Shown here: positions 36,501-48,200 of the stretch, piece by piece
Layout of the letters: each line of letters begins with the position of its first letter
How positions within the stretch are numbered: the stretch's first letter is position 1
DNA from: Ephemerocybe angulata
Taxonomy: Eukaryota; Basidiomycota; Agaricomycetes; Agaricales; Psathyrellaceae
Direction: 5' to 3'
NCBI GenBank assembly: GCA_013368325.1
Contig: JAACJK010000122.1
Coordinates: 1 to 64,000 of the forward strand
DNA: 64,000 nt
The notes under the pieces: model-generated
The model's database searches: none
Told to the model about the DNA's origin: nothing
Seen by the model: only the letters and a program-made list of their open reading frames with translations
Translations under genes and position numbers: made by a program

Positions 36501-36550
36501 ATGCCGGCGACAGCGACGACGACGACGACGACATTGATGGATTGACGTAA
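33527..36550 (+). pseudogene. KDZ transposase, N-terminally truncated
   Basis: Successive exons read LFHLLTYQGKISPYEFYTAL (from 33527 after AG), RYREFLRMSRQFRHLKMVKR, LFLAIDANFRLKRKLVSNDD and GLAASGVGAVDCARHEMKRP. They continue with VNMDYLFF, SYDIACQW, LVPKFHLPAHIQSCW and TDGEAIERLWAGLNHYASST / KEMGPGSRQDILDDAFGDWN, then a long coiled, charged C-terminus (EWFKSRARSQRWAEEVELLEE) with an acidic D/S tail to 36550. This is the catalytic and C-terminal part of a KDZ transposase. The cysteine-rich (CxC2-like) N-terminus that normally precedes it is missing; retroelement debris and simple repeats lie there. The first two exons do not join in frame using the obvious splice sites (33625/33675). It is therefore probably a dead element of a different KDZ lineage from the 14-16 kb gene. 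Confidence 0.8.
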
Positions 36551-36880
36551 GCAGGGCTGTGCATATTTCCCATCCCCCTGGCTTTGGGCTTTCGTCGTCT
36601 TTTCGCCCTGCGCAACTGATTATGGACAATTAGAGCGTTGAAAGCAGTATATAGAGGACATTACACATGATGATTCACACCTAGCCCGATCCTGGATATT
36701 TCAACAATTTCCGGTGCGCCCGTGTTCGAACCTGTGAACGGGGATATCCGAGGCCCGCCCGCTGTACCCATGTACCCGCCGCCGCCTGATTGACCAGGGA
36801 ATAATGGTATTTTATATTTTTCCAGCGAGGTATACATGATGGTGGATATATATGGGCGGTATGTGGCAGTGTGAGTCAGT

Positions 36881-36955
36881 GCTCTAAGTTAGAGCGGTCG
36901 GCAATCGCTCTAATTAGAGCTCAAACTGCAAACTTCGTTTTGCTCTAATTAGAGC
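36881..36955. repeat. Three GCTCTAA-TTAGAGC palindromes
   Basis: GCTCTAAGTTAGAGC lies at 36881-36895, and GCTCTAATTAGAGC at 36907-36920 and 36942-36955. TGCAAACTT-type strings follow the second and third (36927-36934, 36963-36970). The cluster sits about 330 bp downstream of the truncated KDZ gene and could be part of its terminal region; no partner was seen upstream. Confidence 0.65.
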
Positions 36956-37686
36956 GCCGCGTTGCAAACTTTTCGTGTCAGCGACTGCTTCGGAAGGGCC
37001 ATGGTTACGGGGTCCTACCTCTGGATCACTGGCAGAGTTCGCCGATGATGCCGAACGTAGCGTGACACTCCGGTACACCATACTGTCCCCACCCTCGCCT
37101 CATCTCGTACAATTATGTCTTCCCAACTGCTAAAAATATGACATTCAGCCCACATTGTCCAGCCCACGACCAACCAGCGTGCTGTGTTACGTGTCTCAGG
37201 GAACGGCGATCCCATCGCATGTCAATGATTGCCTATCGGCGCTTGCACCGACTGCTGTTGACAGCTACCAGTTACTCCTACCCTCTCGGCGAAAAGGATT
37301 CCTTCAGGGGTTTTGCGTACCTCTACCCCAGTAGTACTAGTGCCACTTTGGCACAATGGTTTCTTTTAGCCCCAATTCTTGGTGATAAAATTACCCTGGA
37401 GCTGGTAGCTATGATCGTAGTACCCGTCCTCAACATGAAACCCGAACTATACGTACGGTTAGCCTTCACTATGATACATGTGAGTAACGCAAGCCGAGTG
37501 GGGTTAGTGCATAAGCCTCAATCGTATTTGACGAAAATTCCCAGGTCCGAAGAGTACTAGCCTATGGAGATAAACTCCGTTTGGACTGCAAATGGGTATA
37601 TAACCAGGCGCATAAAGTCGAAGATATAGCATCCCAAGCTCTCACCTTTAATTTTCCTCTCCTACATTCAGTCTTCAGCACCGCCG

Positions 37687-38145
37687 ATGCATTTCCCTAT
37701 CCTCCACCTTCTCTCTATTGTTGCGTCACTCGCATTAATTTCTAAAGCTTACTCCGAAGTGGGTTTCAGAAATAACCCAAATTCTCAAAGGCTCTTCTCT
37801 AACGCCGCTTCCTAGGATGTGCTTGAAGCACGCGATTATATCGACGAGCTCAGCACCCGCACCGATGCCTTGTCCGGCCTCTCTACGCGCGAGCTCATAG
37901 CCGAGCTCTCTGAGCGCCTTAACCGCCGCCACATAGACAGTGGGATCAAATATCAGTGTTCACTGTGTTCAGCCGTAAGCCCTCGCGGGGTACGTACATT
38001 GAATTATCTTGGTAACGGATGTATAATTTATTCACGTATCTGCGCTTAGCCGGAGTTCAAAGAGAAATGCCCCAAAAACAAAGGTGGTCTCCACACCTGG
38101 GCCCAAGTAAACCTAATAAACGTCACATACCCGCCGCTGGTCTAG
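37687..38145 (+). CDS. Small secreted protein
   Basis: Three exons are predicted: 37687-37758, 37816-37989 (or ending 37974) and 38050-38145. All junctions are in phase 0, with GTGGGT...CCTAG and GTACGT (or GTAAGC)...TTAG introns; the first intron has a CTCTAAC branch-like string. The product has 108-113 residues. It has a clear signal peptide (MHFPILHLLSIVASLALISKAYS) then DVLEARDYIDELSTR, a helix-like RELIAELSERLNRR, CSLCSA and EFKEKCPKNKGGLHTWAQV. The ARDY.DEL...RELI.EL..RL.RR pattern resembles short secreted peptides common in Agaricomycetes, but no function is known. Without splicing, the frame would hit TAG at 37813, which is why it is easily missed. Confidence 0.65.
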
Positions 38146-38224
38146 CAATTTTGACTCACTCTGGCGCTGCCCCTGCGTTGTGGCAGCGCAGATTGCACTA
38201 CCACCTCGTCGTCCTTTCCAGTAG

Positions 38225-38412
38225 ATTAGATTAGATGGCCATGTCCCGATGTAGTCACCGCCAGCGCGACGAGAATAGACATTGCTCCTTGCCTTCGACG
38301 CTATCTGAATGGCCCAGCGCAGCTTCGCTGCCTCTGCTCGACGCCGTTCCGAGCCGCTCACCAGCCCACCGGCCTGCACGCCGAGAGCAGTCTTCCTGGA
38401 CTGCTCCAGCGT
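38225..38412 (+). repeat. Dispersed repeat, mate at 62420-62605
   Basis: It begins with GATTAGATTAGAT and contains CCGATGTAGTCA, CCAGCGCAGCTTCGCTG, GAGCCGCTCACCAGCCCACC and GAGAGCAGTCTTCCTGGA. The same ordered strings occur at 62420-62605 in the same orientation. It could be a short non-autonomous mobile element. Confidence 0.8.
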
Positions 38413-38936
38413 GTGCTTGAGTATCAAGCACCATTGAACTGGCGCGGTTACCTAGTGCCTAATCGACTATGCTATAGACTAAAGGTCGATTCTGCGCTTA
38501 CTGTCAATGGTACGCATCCCAGAGCCTTTTCTGCCGATATACGAATCCACGACGAGACCCCCAGGTTTAAGCTGGTATCCTCGATCCATCCCGATTCCCG
38601 AAGCGCCCAATCGGTGCGTGAGACACTTCGTTCGGCATCTCGGCGGACGTGTCAGCGCTCGCACAGACGCCCAGCTCCTTGTTCCGCGACTTGATGTTCG
38701 CATCCCTATCCCAACCTCGTTCTCTATCTTTCCGTCTATCAACATTACTGAAAGTCTCGAGAATGGTAACGACACGACGCAGCAAGGCCTCAGCGCGAGC
38801 TATGAGCTCCACGGTCGTCGCTTCAGCTGAGCCAGGTCCAAGTGTGTGTGTGTGTCCAAGTACGCGAGGAAGCGAGGGCAAGGCCACGGCAGTTAGGGCC
38901 GAAAGCGCGTTCAACTAATATGCTGAGGAGTACCTA

Positions 38937-41097
38937 GGTGCGTCCACCCCTTCTTCCGACACTAGATCCACCACGAACGACCCCTTCTCTGGCGTTCCAG
39001 CCACACCCGCCCCAAAGAAACGCAAACGACCATCGGCAGCCAAAGCCACAACTCCAGAGCCCGACGACGAACACGACACGCAGAACCTCTTACCCCCAGA
39101 ACCAACAACTACAAAACGCAAACCAGTGAGTGTCCTCTCCTTATTGTCCTTCGTTCCCTTTCGGCCTCTTGAGCTTATCGCCCTCCAATTCCATCCTTCT
39201 CCTCGTGCATCGGCGTCGACAGTCCAGGCTCGACGGTGGGCAACGCCACACCCGAAGAGAGCATACGGCATATCGCGGACTCCCTGAATGCGGCGCATGA
39301 GGAGACGGAGGGTATTCTGACGGTTTTGGAGATCGTCGCGCCTACTCGCGGAACACCGTACTCACACCTCGTCTCACTCCTCTACGCCCCTTTCGACGCT
39401 CCCTTTCGACCCCCTATGTACTACGCACCTGCCGTTACTGCCTCTCGCGCTGTACCTCCGCTCACGCTGTACGCCCGTTACGCCGATACGCCCTCGTACA
39501 CCTTCCCGCCCGCGCTTACAACCACGCCCATACACGTTCTCGCCACCCATTCTATCTTACCCTCCGCCCCTATCGCATTCAACTCCCGCAAACACCTTCT
39601 CCTTCATACCTCACGTCCGCGCCCGCGCCCGCTTCCACCCACCCCTCACATCCCGCGCAGGCTGGCGCCGGCAACGTCATTGGATCCTCCTTCGCCCAGA
39701 TCGCGGCCATCATCGCGCTCGTCGAGGATAAGACCCGCGTGTGCGTCGATACGTGCCATGCGCATGGTATGATGTTAGTACGCGGGAGGGGTGGGAGCGG
39801 ACTAGTGAGCGTTGTGTTGTGTTAGGTGCTTCGTTTGTGGTTCGGTGTTTTGCTGTTGGTGTTCTTGCTGACGCATACTCTAGTGAAACGATTTGAAGAG
39901 GAGGTTGGGTTGAAGTATCTGTGTGGGATGCACTTGAATGATTTAAACGGCGTGGGTCCAAGAGGGATCGGCACGAGAACATTGGGATGTGAGTCTTCTC
40001 TTCCTTCTCTTCCCTCTTGTAGTCGATCGCTTCTATTCCTTTCGACTTGGGTTGGCTGTGGGAGCATGGCGGCGCTGTGCGACATGAGCCCTTGGTCGGT
40101 CGGTCGGTCGCAGGCGGGGCGAAGTAGTGCGTGCGTAGCTCGTGATTCCGTTGGTTTGGGTTGGGTTCGTATGATGTCGTCGGTATCCCTGGTGGGTTTC
40201 GACAATGGGCAGGAGAGGGAGCAGAGATATGGAGGTTGTTGGGCGACTCATATGCGTACCCCCGCTCGCCGTCCTTCCCTCCTTGCCCGTTCTGTGGAAG
40301 TGTCGTCCGCGCACGCAGCCTTCGGCGGTGGGCATCGTTTATCCAGCACATTATGGTTGGTTGTGTTTCATGCATCACGCGGTTGGGGTCGCGGGGTGTC
40401 ACCTTACTCCCGGAAGGAGAACACATGTGGGAGTATCAACGCTACGCCTTCTGGCGTCTTGGCCGCTTACGCGCTCAGTCAGGCGCTCGTGTTCTGTTTC
40501 TTCTTTCTTGCGTCGTGCTGCGGAACACAGACCTGTGGCCCTCGTACTACGCTTTGGCGCTTATTTCGTTCTTTCGTCGAGTCGAGTCGAATCGAGCGAG
40601 TCGTCGGTGTAACACAGTGTCCACTGCGCCATCTGCGGGCTGCGATATCCGTGTATCTTTATCTTTATCCACACCTTGACTGGGCTCGCTAATGAAATAC
40701 CTTCAACACTTTGCGTTTTATGGGAACGCTTGGACTTCCCGCCTTCCACGCGATACTAACGGACGAACGAACGAAGGAGGTGCCGTTGATTTTGGAGACG
40801 GCGTCGTTTGAGAGGCCGGTGGAGGTGTGGGGTGTGGAGATTGGGGTTTTTAATGCGCTGTCGGAGTTGGATCGGTCGGTTGAGGCGGGTGCGGAGACGG
40901 GGGAAGTAGTGGAGGAGAAGAAAGGAGAGCGGGATGTGAAGAAGGAGATGGAGGTGTTGGGTGGGCGGGTGAGGGAGGTTGTTGGAAGGATATCTGAGGA
41001 CGTGGAGCCACAGCCCCGCCTCGGTTGTACCTGTGAAGCTGAGTATTGGCAGTATTTCTCGTTTGACGCCTACCTGACCCACCCCTATTCCGTGTAG
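38937..41097 (+). pseudogene. APN1-type AP endonuclease (endonuclease IV family), broken (copy 1)
   Basis: Endonuclease IV-type enzymes cut DNA at abasic sites. A basic N-terminal exon (38937-39128) has PAPKKRKRPSAAKAT. The next recognisable block is STVGNATPEESIRHIADSLN (from about 39232), followed by an intron-like stretch and [20 protein letters not shown] with [15 protein letters not shown] (39662-39768). Then come LKYLCGMHLND (39912-39945) and, in another frame, GSKRDRHENIGM, ending near 39989 at GTGAGT. The last block is GLPAFHAILTDERTKEVPLI, LETASFERPVEVWG (40720-40840) with an acidic tail to 41097. Metal-ligand motifs DTCH, MHLND, DRHENIG and LET are visible. Defects are the missing first part of the barrel, a deletion after DTCHAH compared with copy 2, a frameshift near 39950, and an acceptor near 40722 reading TTTTATG where AG is expected. 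Confidence 0.75.
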
Positions 41098-41439
41098 CAT
41101 CCTGAGGTTGTAGAGGAGAATGGCTGGAGGCTGCGTATTCAAGGTCGAAGGTGCGTTTCTCCATATTTCTTCGCGTCCGTTTGCCAGCCTGATACTTTCT
41201 TCGCGTCGCAGTCCTCGCCTACACTTCGACACAAAACTGTGAGCGCTGCTCGCTCCCCATCTACGAGTCCGTCGTTGTGCTCGGTTTCGACGTGGAGGTA
41301 CGTTACGTGCGCCCTTGTTTCGGAACATCGCTGATGAGATATTGTTACAACTCGCCCGAATATCGTTACGCCGTCGACCCCCACAGTGGGTAAGTCCCGC
41401 CACGTCCGTCCCGCCCCCCGCCACTCACGTAACTTTATT

Positions 41440-42050
41440 TAGACTTACCGGTTTGAGGTGTCGTTAACAAGGCGACGTGTCTGAAGCAGAGAGTGGAATG
41501 GGTTTATCAACATAATCTGTAGTGTAGCGTAGAGTACTTAGAGTATTGCGCGTGAGTGAGCCCGGTCTAAGTCAGCGAGGTACGTACTGTGCTAGAGATC
41601 TGAATCCGCAATCTGGGCGGGTTTGAGTCGGTACTCGGGTCCCCGAGGGTATACGCCCAAAGTCTTATGCAACTTGGGTGATGCGTTTTTACCAGGTAGT
41701 CGGTGACGAAGCCGACGAGCTCGCGCGCTCCAGACTGGCATATCCTGGGCATATCCGACGGGATATGTCGATGCGTACGACTCACAATGCCTCCTGCGTG
41801 CGAGACCGACTTTCAAAGCCATTCCGCATGCGGGGATATTCTGGGACGGGAGTGGGCACGTTCGGTGTGAATGAGCGATCGTCACACGGCCGAGTGGAGT
41901 GTGTATGGGGACAGACCGCCTCGCGTGGAGGGATGGGTTGAAATTTGGAAGACAAATTTCCGAGATAGACATGTGTGCGAATGTTCAGATTCTGTACCGT
42001 ATGTGAGTAGTTTGACGGATTCTCGCAGCACACACATTGTACATCTGTAA
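41440..42050 (-). pseudogene. Unidentified gene remnant (copy B of 3.9-4.5 kb)
   Basis: The minus strand carries FTPNVPTPVPEYPRMRNG near 41885-41815, similar to FTPSNVPS...PVYPEHLCMRDD of copy A. Nucleotides 41518-41590 resemble 4155-4230 (GTAGTGTAGCGTAG.GTACTT ... GCGCGTGAGT ... AGCGAGGTACGTAC), and TTGAGGTGTCGT near 41453 matches a string near 4085. The reading frame is poorly kept. Function unknown. Confidence 0.4.
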
Positions 42051-42059
42051 TTAGATTAT

Positions 42060-43130
42060 GCTATGCAATGAATAATACAACCTATGTTCATAATTCGTTG
42101 CCACCGAGTTGATTTTCGTTGAGTTATGCATCAGTCTGGGTGCGTTGGACTTGTGAAACAGTTCAGGCCTCATTGTCCCTAGTTGTATGTAGTGAATCAA
42201 TAAATTTAATTATAGCAGGGCATATGAGTCAATACAACCACGCAAGCATCAATATAAGGCCCGAGGCTTGTAAGCCCATGCGCGACTCTCGAGATATCGG
42301 ATATTTCGTCGTCTTGATTTTCGTTCAGTGAAATAACTCATTTTGCACTTCATATAGCCCCGATTGCCGTGACTCCACGAGAGCGATGTCAACTCCGTCT
42401 GTTATCATTTGGGTGGGTTCAAATAGTACAATTAATCATCCCACTATTCGAAACTCGAATAACGGACTGGCGGGGTCAGGTTGAGGCGCGCGCACTGAGA
42501 AGATACTAGATATTCGCGTTTGAAGAGGCGCACGCATGGTCGCGTACTTTAATGCTGGTGCATGCGCACCTTTGCGTGAGGATAACCGCTCAGCGAGGGA
42601 ATATCCATGCTCGACTACTGTAGCGTGTGTTCTGCGTAAGTTGGCAGCGCGAGAGTAGCGAGACGTACGCAGCAGAGACTCAAAGATTAAGAATAGTCGC
42701 TTCGAGCGTTGCTGTGCCGCATATTTGGTCAGACGAATTGATTACCACGATGTACATGCTCACATATCACGAATAAAGCTGGAAAAAGCCCGTCTCTTTC
42801 ATCCTATACAGGGACTGTACATGAATTGAACTCGCCGCATTGCGCATATTGAAATCTGAGCAGCTCTCGACGAATGTGACTGTCCGACTGACCAGCAGGG
42901 ATAAACCTGAATGTATGTCTCTGAGGCTACACTGAATTGCCCCAAAGTTCAAATGAAGATATGTACAGTCTCGGAGGGACTCTGCAAGGTAAGTCCGGGG
43001 ATAGTGGGTGTAATTGATCCAACCTTACTTCGTGCAAGGCTTCATGGATCTGAAAATGGTATTTCGAAGTCTATCGAGCGGCTCGCGAAGCTGGATGGAG
43101 AGAGTGGGAGACAAAGGAGAGAACAGTGAA
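42060..43130. other. Stretch without a supportable gene
   Basis: A/T-richer than its surroundings with only short frames. I see no family, repeat or RNA signal here. Confidence 0.3.
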
Positions 43131-43219
43131 GGGGGACGGACGCACCGAGGGAGCACCTCTACAGCAGGGATCTGTCGATGACGTCGTGGCTGCGGTCGAG
43201 ACCATCGGTGACGACAAAG

Positions 43220-43566
43220 CTCAACACATCTGGCGCCGCTCTATTCTGCCTCTCGCAAAACGTTTTGTCAAATATCTCTATTTCGCTGGCCCTATCTCGA
43301 CGATGCCAAAAGGCAAACTTTTGCGGAGACCATTCACTGAAGCAAAATGTTACCTTTTGCATAGCAGCTGGGGGCGACGGTGTGGGCGTGGCATTGTCGC
43401 AGGATGGGCCATCTGAAGGGGTGGCTAAATGACGTCCTTTGCCGGGGTATACATCACAGGAGGAGGTTTACTATTACCATTGTCGAGATAGGATAGGGAA
43501 AATGATAACAATTGCTATCATATTTTCTCATATTTTGCGGGAGGCAGAATAGAGCGGTGCCAGATG
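43220..43566. repeat. Fold-back (inverted repeat) element
   Basis: The left arm (about 43224-43312) and the reverse complement of the right arm (about 43455-43566) share CATCTGGC.CCGCTCTATT, CTGCCTC.CGCAAAA and CCCTATC...TCGAC.ATG. They are separated by about 140 bp. This is the architecture of a MITE or fold-back element. Terminal target duplications were not found by eye. Confidence 0.6.
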
Positions 43567-45235
43567 TGCAATCCGTCGCCGGAGCATCGCCCCCTCGTCG
43601 GGCGCTCGCATTCACAGCTCGCGACACACCCCCTCCAGCGCAGACACAGCCAATTTCCAAACAAGCACAGCGAACAAGGAGAGTACAGAGCCCGACTCGG
43701 TGTCGCCGACGATGACGACGAGGGCTGGGGAGTGAAGTTGGATTGGGGCTTGAGTGCGTCGTCGAGCGACAGGTAAGTGTTTTTGAACATGGTTCAGTTC
43801 CTTTCGTACCCGATCGACCTCTACGCCACTTTCGACGCATCACTTTCATTTGACCATCGATCCCCAATCCTTTCGACCATCCGTATCCCCACCATTCATG
43901 GTCGTGCGCCCATTCACTCGCTATGTCGTTCTTTCTACTTCCATCTCGTTTCTTCTTGTCGTTTCGTTTCGCATTCTCTTCATTCTCTTTGACCCCACCT
44001 ATCCAACCTCAATCTTGTTTTCGTTCAACCTTTGGCTTTGCGTCGTCGTGCTTGGCAGGGCGCGACCCGTGTCTCGGTCGGTCGGGGTCGATTGTGTATG
44101 CGAGCCTTTCGCAAAAATGAGCCTGGATCATGTCACCGTTGATTCTCCCTGTTGGCGTTCCGTCGCGTTTTTAGCCTTTCTATAGCGGGCCTCTTCCGTT
44201 TCGGTCAGGAGTATTCTGTCCAAGTTACCGAGCACGCCCTGAGCTGTACCTAAGTTCAAGCTGATTAGAGCCATTCGCGGCCTCCGCACAAGACCTCCAT
44301 CCCCGCATAATGACCCCATGATGTGCGGCATGCCGGATTGTGCCCTGGGCGCCTATTTAATGGGATCGGAGAAAGGGTGGGTATGGTGACATCGAGTCGA
44401 ATGGTGCGTTCCAGAGTTGATATAAACGTCTATTCACAGCAGAATGAATACTCGGTCTCACACCAGTGGACAGGCTATGTAGTCGTCTAAATACATTATC
44501 AATCCATTGTATGTATAAGCTACCGTGCGTGGATGTGTGAAAGGTTAAAACTTGTGAACGCAGTGTCAGTAGAGTAAATTACACGCCGATGGAAAGCCCG
44601 GGCTACCAAGGAAGCGATTCAAAAGAAGATTTTATCCCACCTGAAGCGTGAGTTGTGGAGTACAAATTATTTCCATTGAAGTCGGGATATAGTTTCAAAT
44701 GCGCCGAACGGGGGCGGCGGTGCACGTTGATGCCGCCTTATTAGCTGAGTAGCTCCAGTCTAAGGTGCGGAATAAATCGAGGACGGGCCTTATCTGAGTA
44801 TTTGAGTGCTGTGAGGCGGCTGTGAGATTGTGGTGGCGAGCAAATACAGCTTTACAGCTTAAATATAGCTATTCCAAATTGGCGTTGTGTTGTGCCGGTG
44901 CTGTGGTGAGTGGCGTTTTGGACCGATATGTACCCTCCTCCCGCTTGATATAAGATGGGGTACGTTAGAGCCTTCGTATACAAAACTGCATAGTTTGACC
45001 CTACCTCTCAGCCTACTCTCCATCTCGACGTATAAATCATGGGACAGCAAAAGTATGTTCATACGGTTGATAGGTACCATCAGGATTCATAACTGAGGTA
45101 TTGATAGCAGCTCGCTCGTCTCTGACGATACAGCTGAAAGATGGTGAGTCACACGCAATGTTGAGCGACATGAACATGACACTGATGAGTCGTTCGAAGG
45201 CAATTTATCCTGACAGGTAACGCGCTGGCATAGCG

Positions 45236-48200
45236 AAAAGGCGAACGCGTCCCAAGATTCTGGCTAATCCGATTTTGCCAGATATTGCTTTCGAGCGTAC
45301 TGACAGTATCGAAGGCAGCGGGTCGTCACTGAACCTGGTAGACCTTTGCGTGTTTGAGACTACGGGTTCAAGGGACGTGAAGTCCTTCGCACTTGTAAAT
45401 TACTCACCGGGGTGCTGGAAAGTGGATACCTTTATTGGAATGTGAGCACCTATTTTACATTAAGGACTAGCTAATTTATGTTTGAACGAAAGTACGGATG
45501 AGACCAATGCAATTGTCTGCGTCGTCCGAAGTGACATGGGGGAGGATATTGGGTTCCTATATCTGGATAGGAAGGCGCTGGGAAGCACCCAGGCGCATTC
45601 CGCCCCTGGTGAGTGCCAGAGATTTTATCAATGAGGAAAAGCGTTGAGTGAGAACATCCACAGAGTTCAGCCGGGAGGTGGAAATATGCGATGAGCAGAT
45701 GGGGCTGACCATGAGGTGGAACGTTATTGGTATACCGCCGGACCGCTTTCAGGTTGATGACGGTGAGTGCGTCCATGTAATTTGAGTTAAAATATACTCA
45801 TCTATTGTGTCAATTTAGATGTGGCCGCTGAATCCAATGAGTATGGTGTTGATCGGCTGCGCGCATTCGAACGAACTGGGGAACTCTCAGCCTTGACTGA
45901 CGCCATCTCATATCTTCGGCAAGGAGTGGATCTCACCCCACGGGGTCACGCTGATCTGCCTCGCTATTTGATCGAGCTCGGAAATGCATTCGATAGTCGC
46001 TTCGACAAAACGGGTGAGCTCTCCGACATCTCGGAGGCCATTGCGGTGCAGCAGAAAGCGGTGGATCTCACTCCTCCGGGTGATATCAACCTACCTTGTC
46101 GACTCAGCAACCTTGGAGGCTCGCTTACCCGTCGCTTTGAACACACGGGTCAACTCTCTGACATTGCTGATGCCATTTCAGTACGGCTCAAGGCGGTGGA
46201 TCTCATTCCTGATGGTCATGCTGACCTGCCGGCCATACTCAATCACCTTGGAAGCTCGTTCATGTGTCGATTTGAACGGATGGGTGAGCTCTCGGACATT
46301 GAGGAGGCCATCTTGCTGCAGCGAAAAGCGCTAGATGTCACTCCTCATGATCCTGCCGACCGGCCTGCCATGTTTAGCAACCTTGGGCTTTCACTCACCC
46401 ATCGCTTTGAACGGACTGGGCAGCTTCCGGACATTGCTGAAGCTATCTCAATGCAGCAGAAAGCAGTGGATCTCGTTCCCCACGGTCATGCTGACCTGCC
46501 CATCATACTCAACAATCTTGGGCGTTCGTTCGCCTGTCGCTTCGAACGGGCGGGTGAGCTCTCCGACATCGCCGATGCCATCTTGGTGCAGCAGAAAGCG
46601 CTGGCTCTCACTCCTCAGGTCCATCCTAACTTCCCTCTCCAACTCAACAATCTTGGAAACTTTTTCAGTCGTCGCTTTCAACAGACGGGCCAGCTCTCGG
46701 ACATCGCAGAGGCCATTTCAGTGCAACGTGAAGCAATAGACCTTACCCCTCCTGGCCATGCTGGCTTATCCAGCTATCTGAACAACCTCGGAATCTCCAT
46801 CAACTGTCGTTTCGAGAAAACAGGCGAGCTCTTGGACATTGCAGAGGCCATCGTTGTGCAGCAAAAAGCAGTGGAACTCTGCCCTCAGGATTATCCCAGA
46901 CTGCCGATCTTCCTCAATAACCTTGGACTTTCGCTCACACGTCGCTTTGAACGAACAGGCGAGGATTCAGACATAGCTCATGCCATTTCGGTACGGCAGA
47001 AAGCGGTGGATCTCGTTCCTCAAGGCCATCCCGATCTGGCTGGTTACCTCACCAATCTCGGTAGCTCATTCGCCAGTCGCTTTGAACGAACAGAGAACCT
47101 CCGTGACATTGTTGATGCCATTGAAGTGCAGCAAAAAGCGGTCGATCTCACTCCTCAGGGTCACGCTGACCTCCCTGGTCGACTCAGCAACCTTGGAAGC
47201 TCGTTTTACCGTCGTTTTCGCTTGGGTCGCGACATGGAAGATCTTGAAGCAGCTCTATCATGTTACAAAGCGGCGGCGGTCTCCTCCATCGGTTCCCCAC
47301 GAGCGAGGCTGAATCCAGCTCAATGCTGGGCCCGCAGGTTGATTGAATATTATCCCCGATCACCCGAGATCATCCCAGCTTTTGACACGGTGATAGCCTT
47401 GGTCGCTATGATTGCAGGGCTTGAGCAGACGGTTCAAGGTCGGTACACACAGCTCGAGGACGTCTCGACTCTCGCTCTCGAGGCCGCTGCCGCTGCATGT
47501 GAACTTGATAGACCAGATAAGGCATTGGAATGGCTCGAGCAGGGTCGTTGCCTTGTCTGGAGTCAACTTAATAACCTCCGTACCCCGCTAGACGACTTAC
47601 GCATTCACGACGAGCGTCTCGCCCATGATATCGCAGAGGTCTCGAAGAAGCTCGAGCACGCTGGATCATCGCGAGGCCAATATCTTCTCAACATGTCGCT
47701 GCCGGAGAAGATGTCACTGGAGAATGAAGCTCGTGTCCATCTGGACCTTGCGAGGAAGTGGGACGATCTTCTTATCCAGGCAAGGGCAATACCTGGATTC
47801 GAATCCTTCCTCATGCCACTGGCATGCTCCCACATAATGCAGCATCTCCCTGAATCGGGCCCTATGGTCGTAATCAACATCGACAAGCGTCATTGCAGCG
47901 CGCTAGCGCTACTGGCAGGACTCGATGAACCTCTCTACATCCCCCTTCCCAACTTTTCAATCGATGAAGCCCGCAAGTATCGCACTATTTTAGATTCTCA
48001 GTTACGCACTTATAACCTCCGTGTACGAGAGGTAGCGGAGATAGGGTCCATCGATGGAGATCCCCAGGTTAGAGGCATCCGCAGTCTTGGTAACCAAACG
48101 CACGATGAAGATGCTCCGACCTACCAAGTCCTCCGAGGTTTGTGGGTGAGTGTAGTAAAGCCCATTCTGGACGCCCTCGCATTTTCTGTGAGCATTTACA

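Noticed and set aside
36470..36545. GAC-repeat tract as a separate satellite
   Set aside because: It is the coding acidic Asp/Ser tail of the truncated KDZ transposase.
38835..38860. GT-dinucleotide run as a regulatory site
   Set aside because: Short simple repeat without supporting context.
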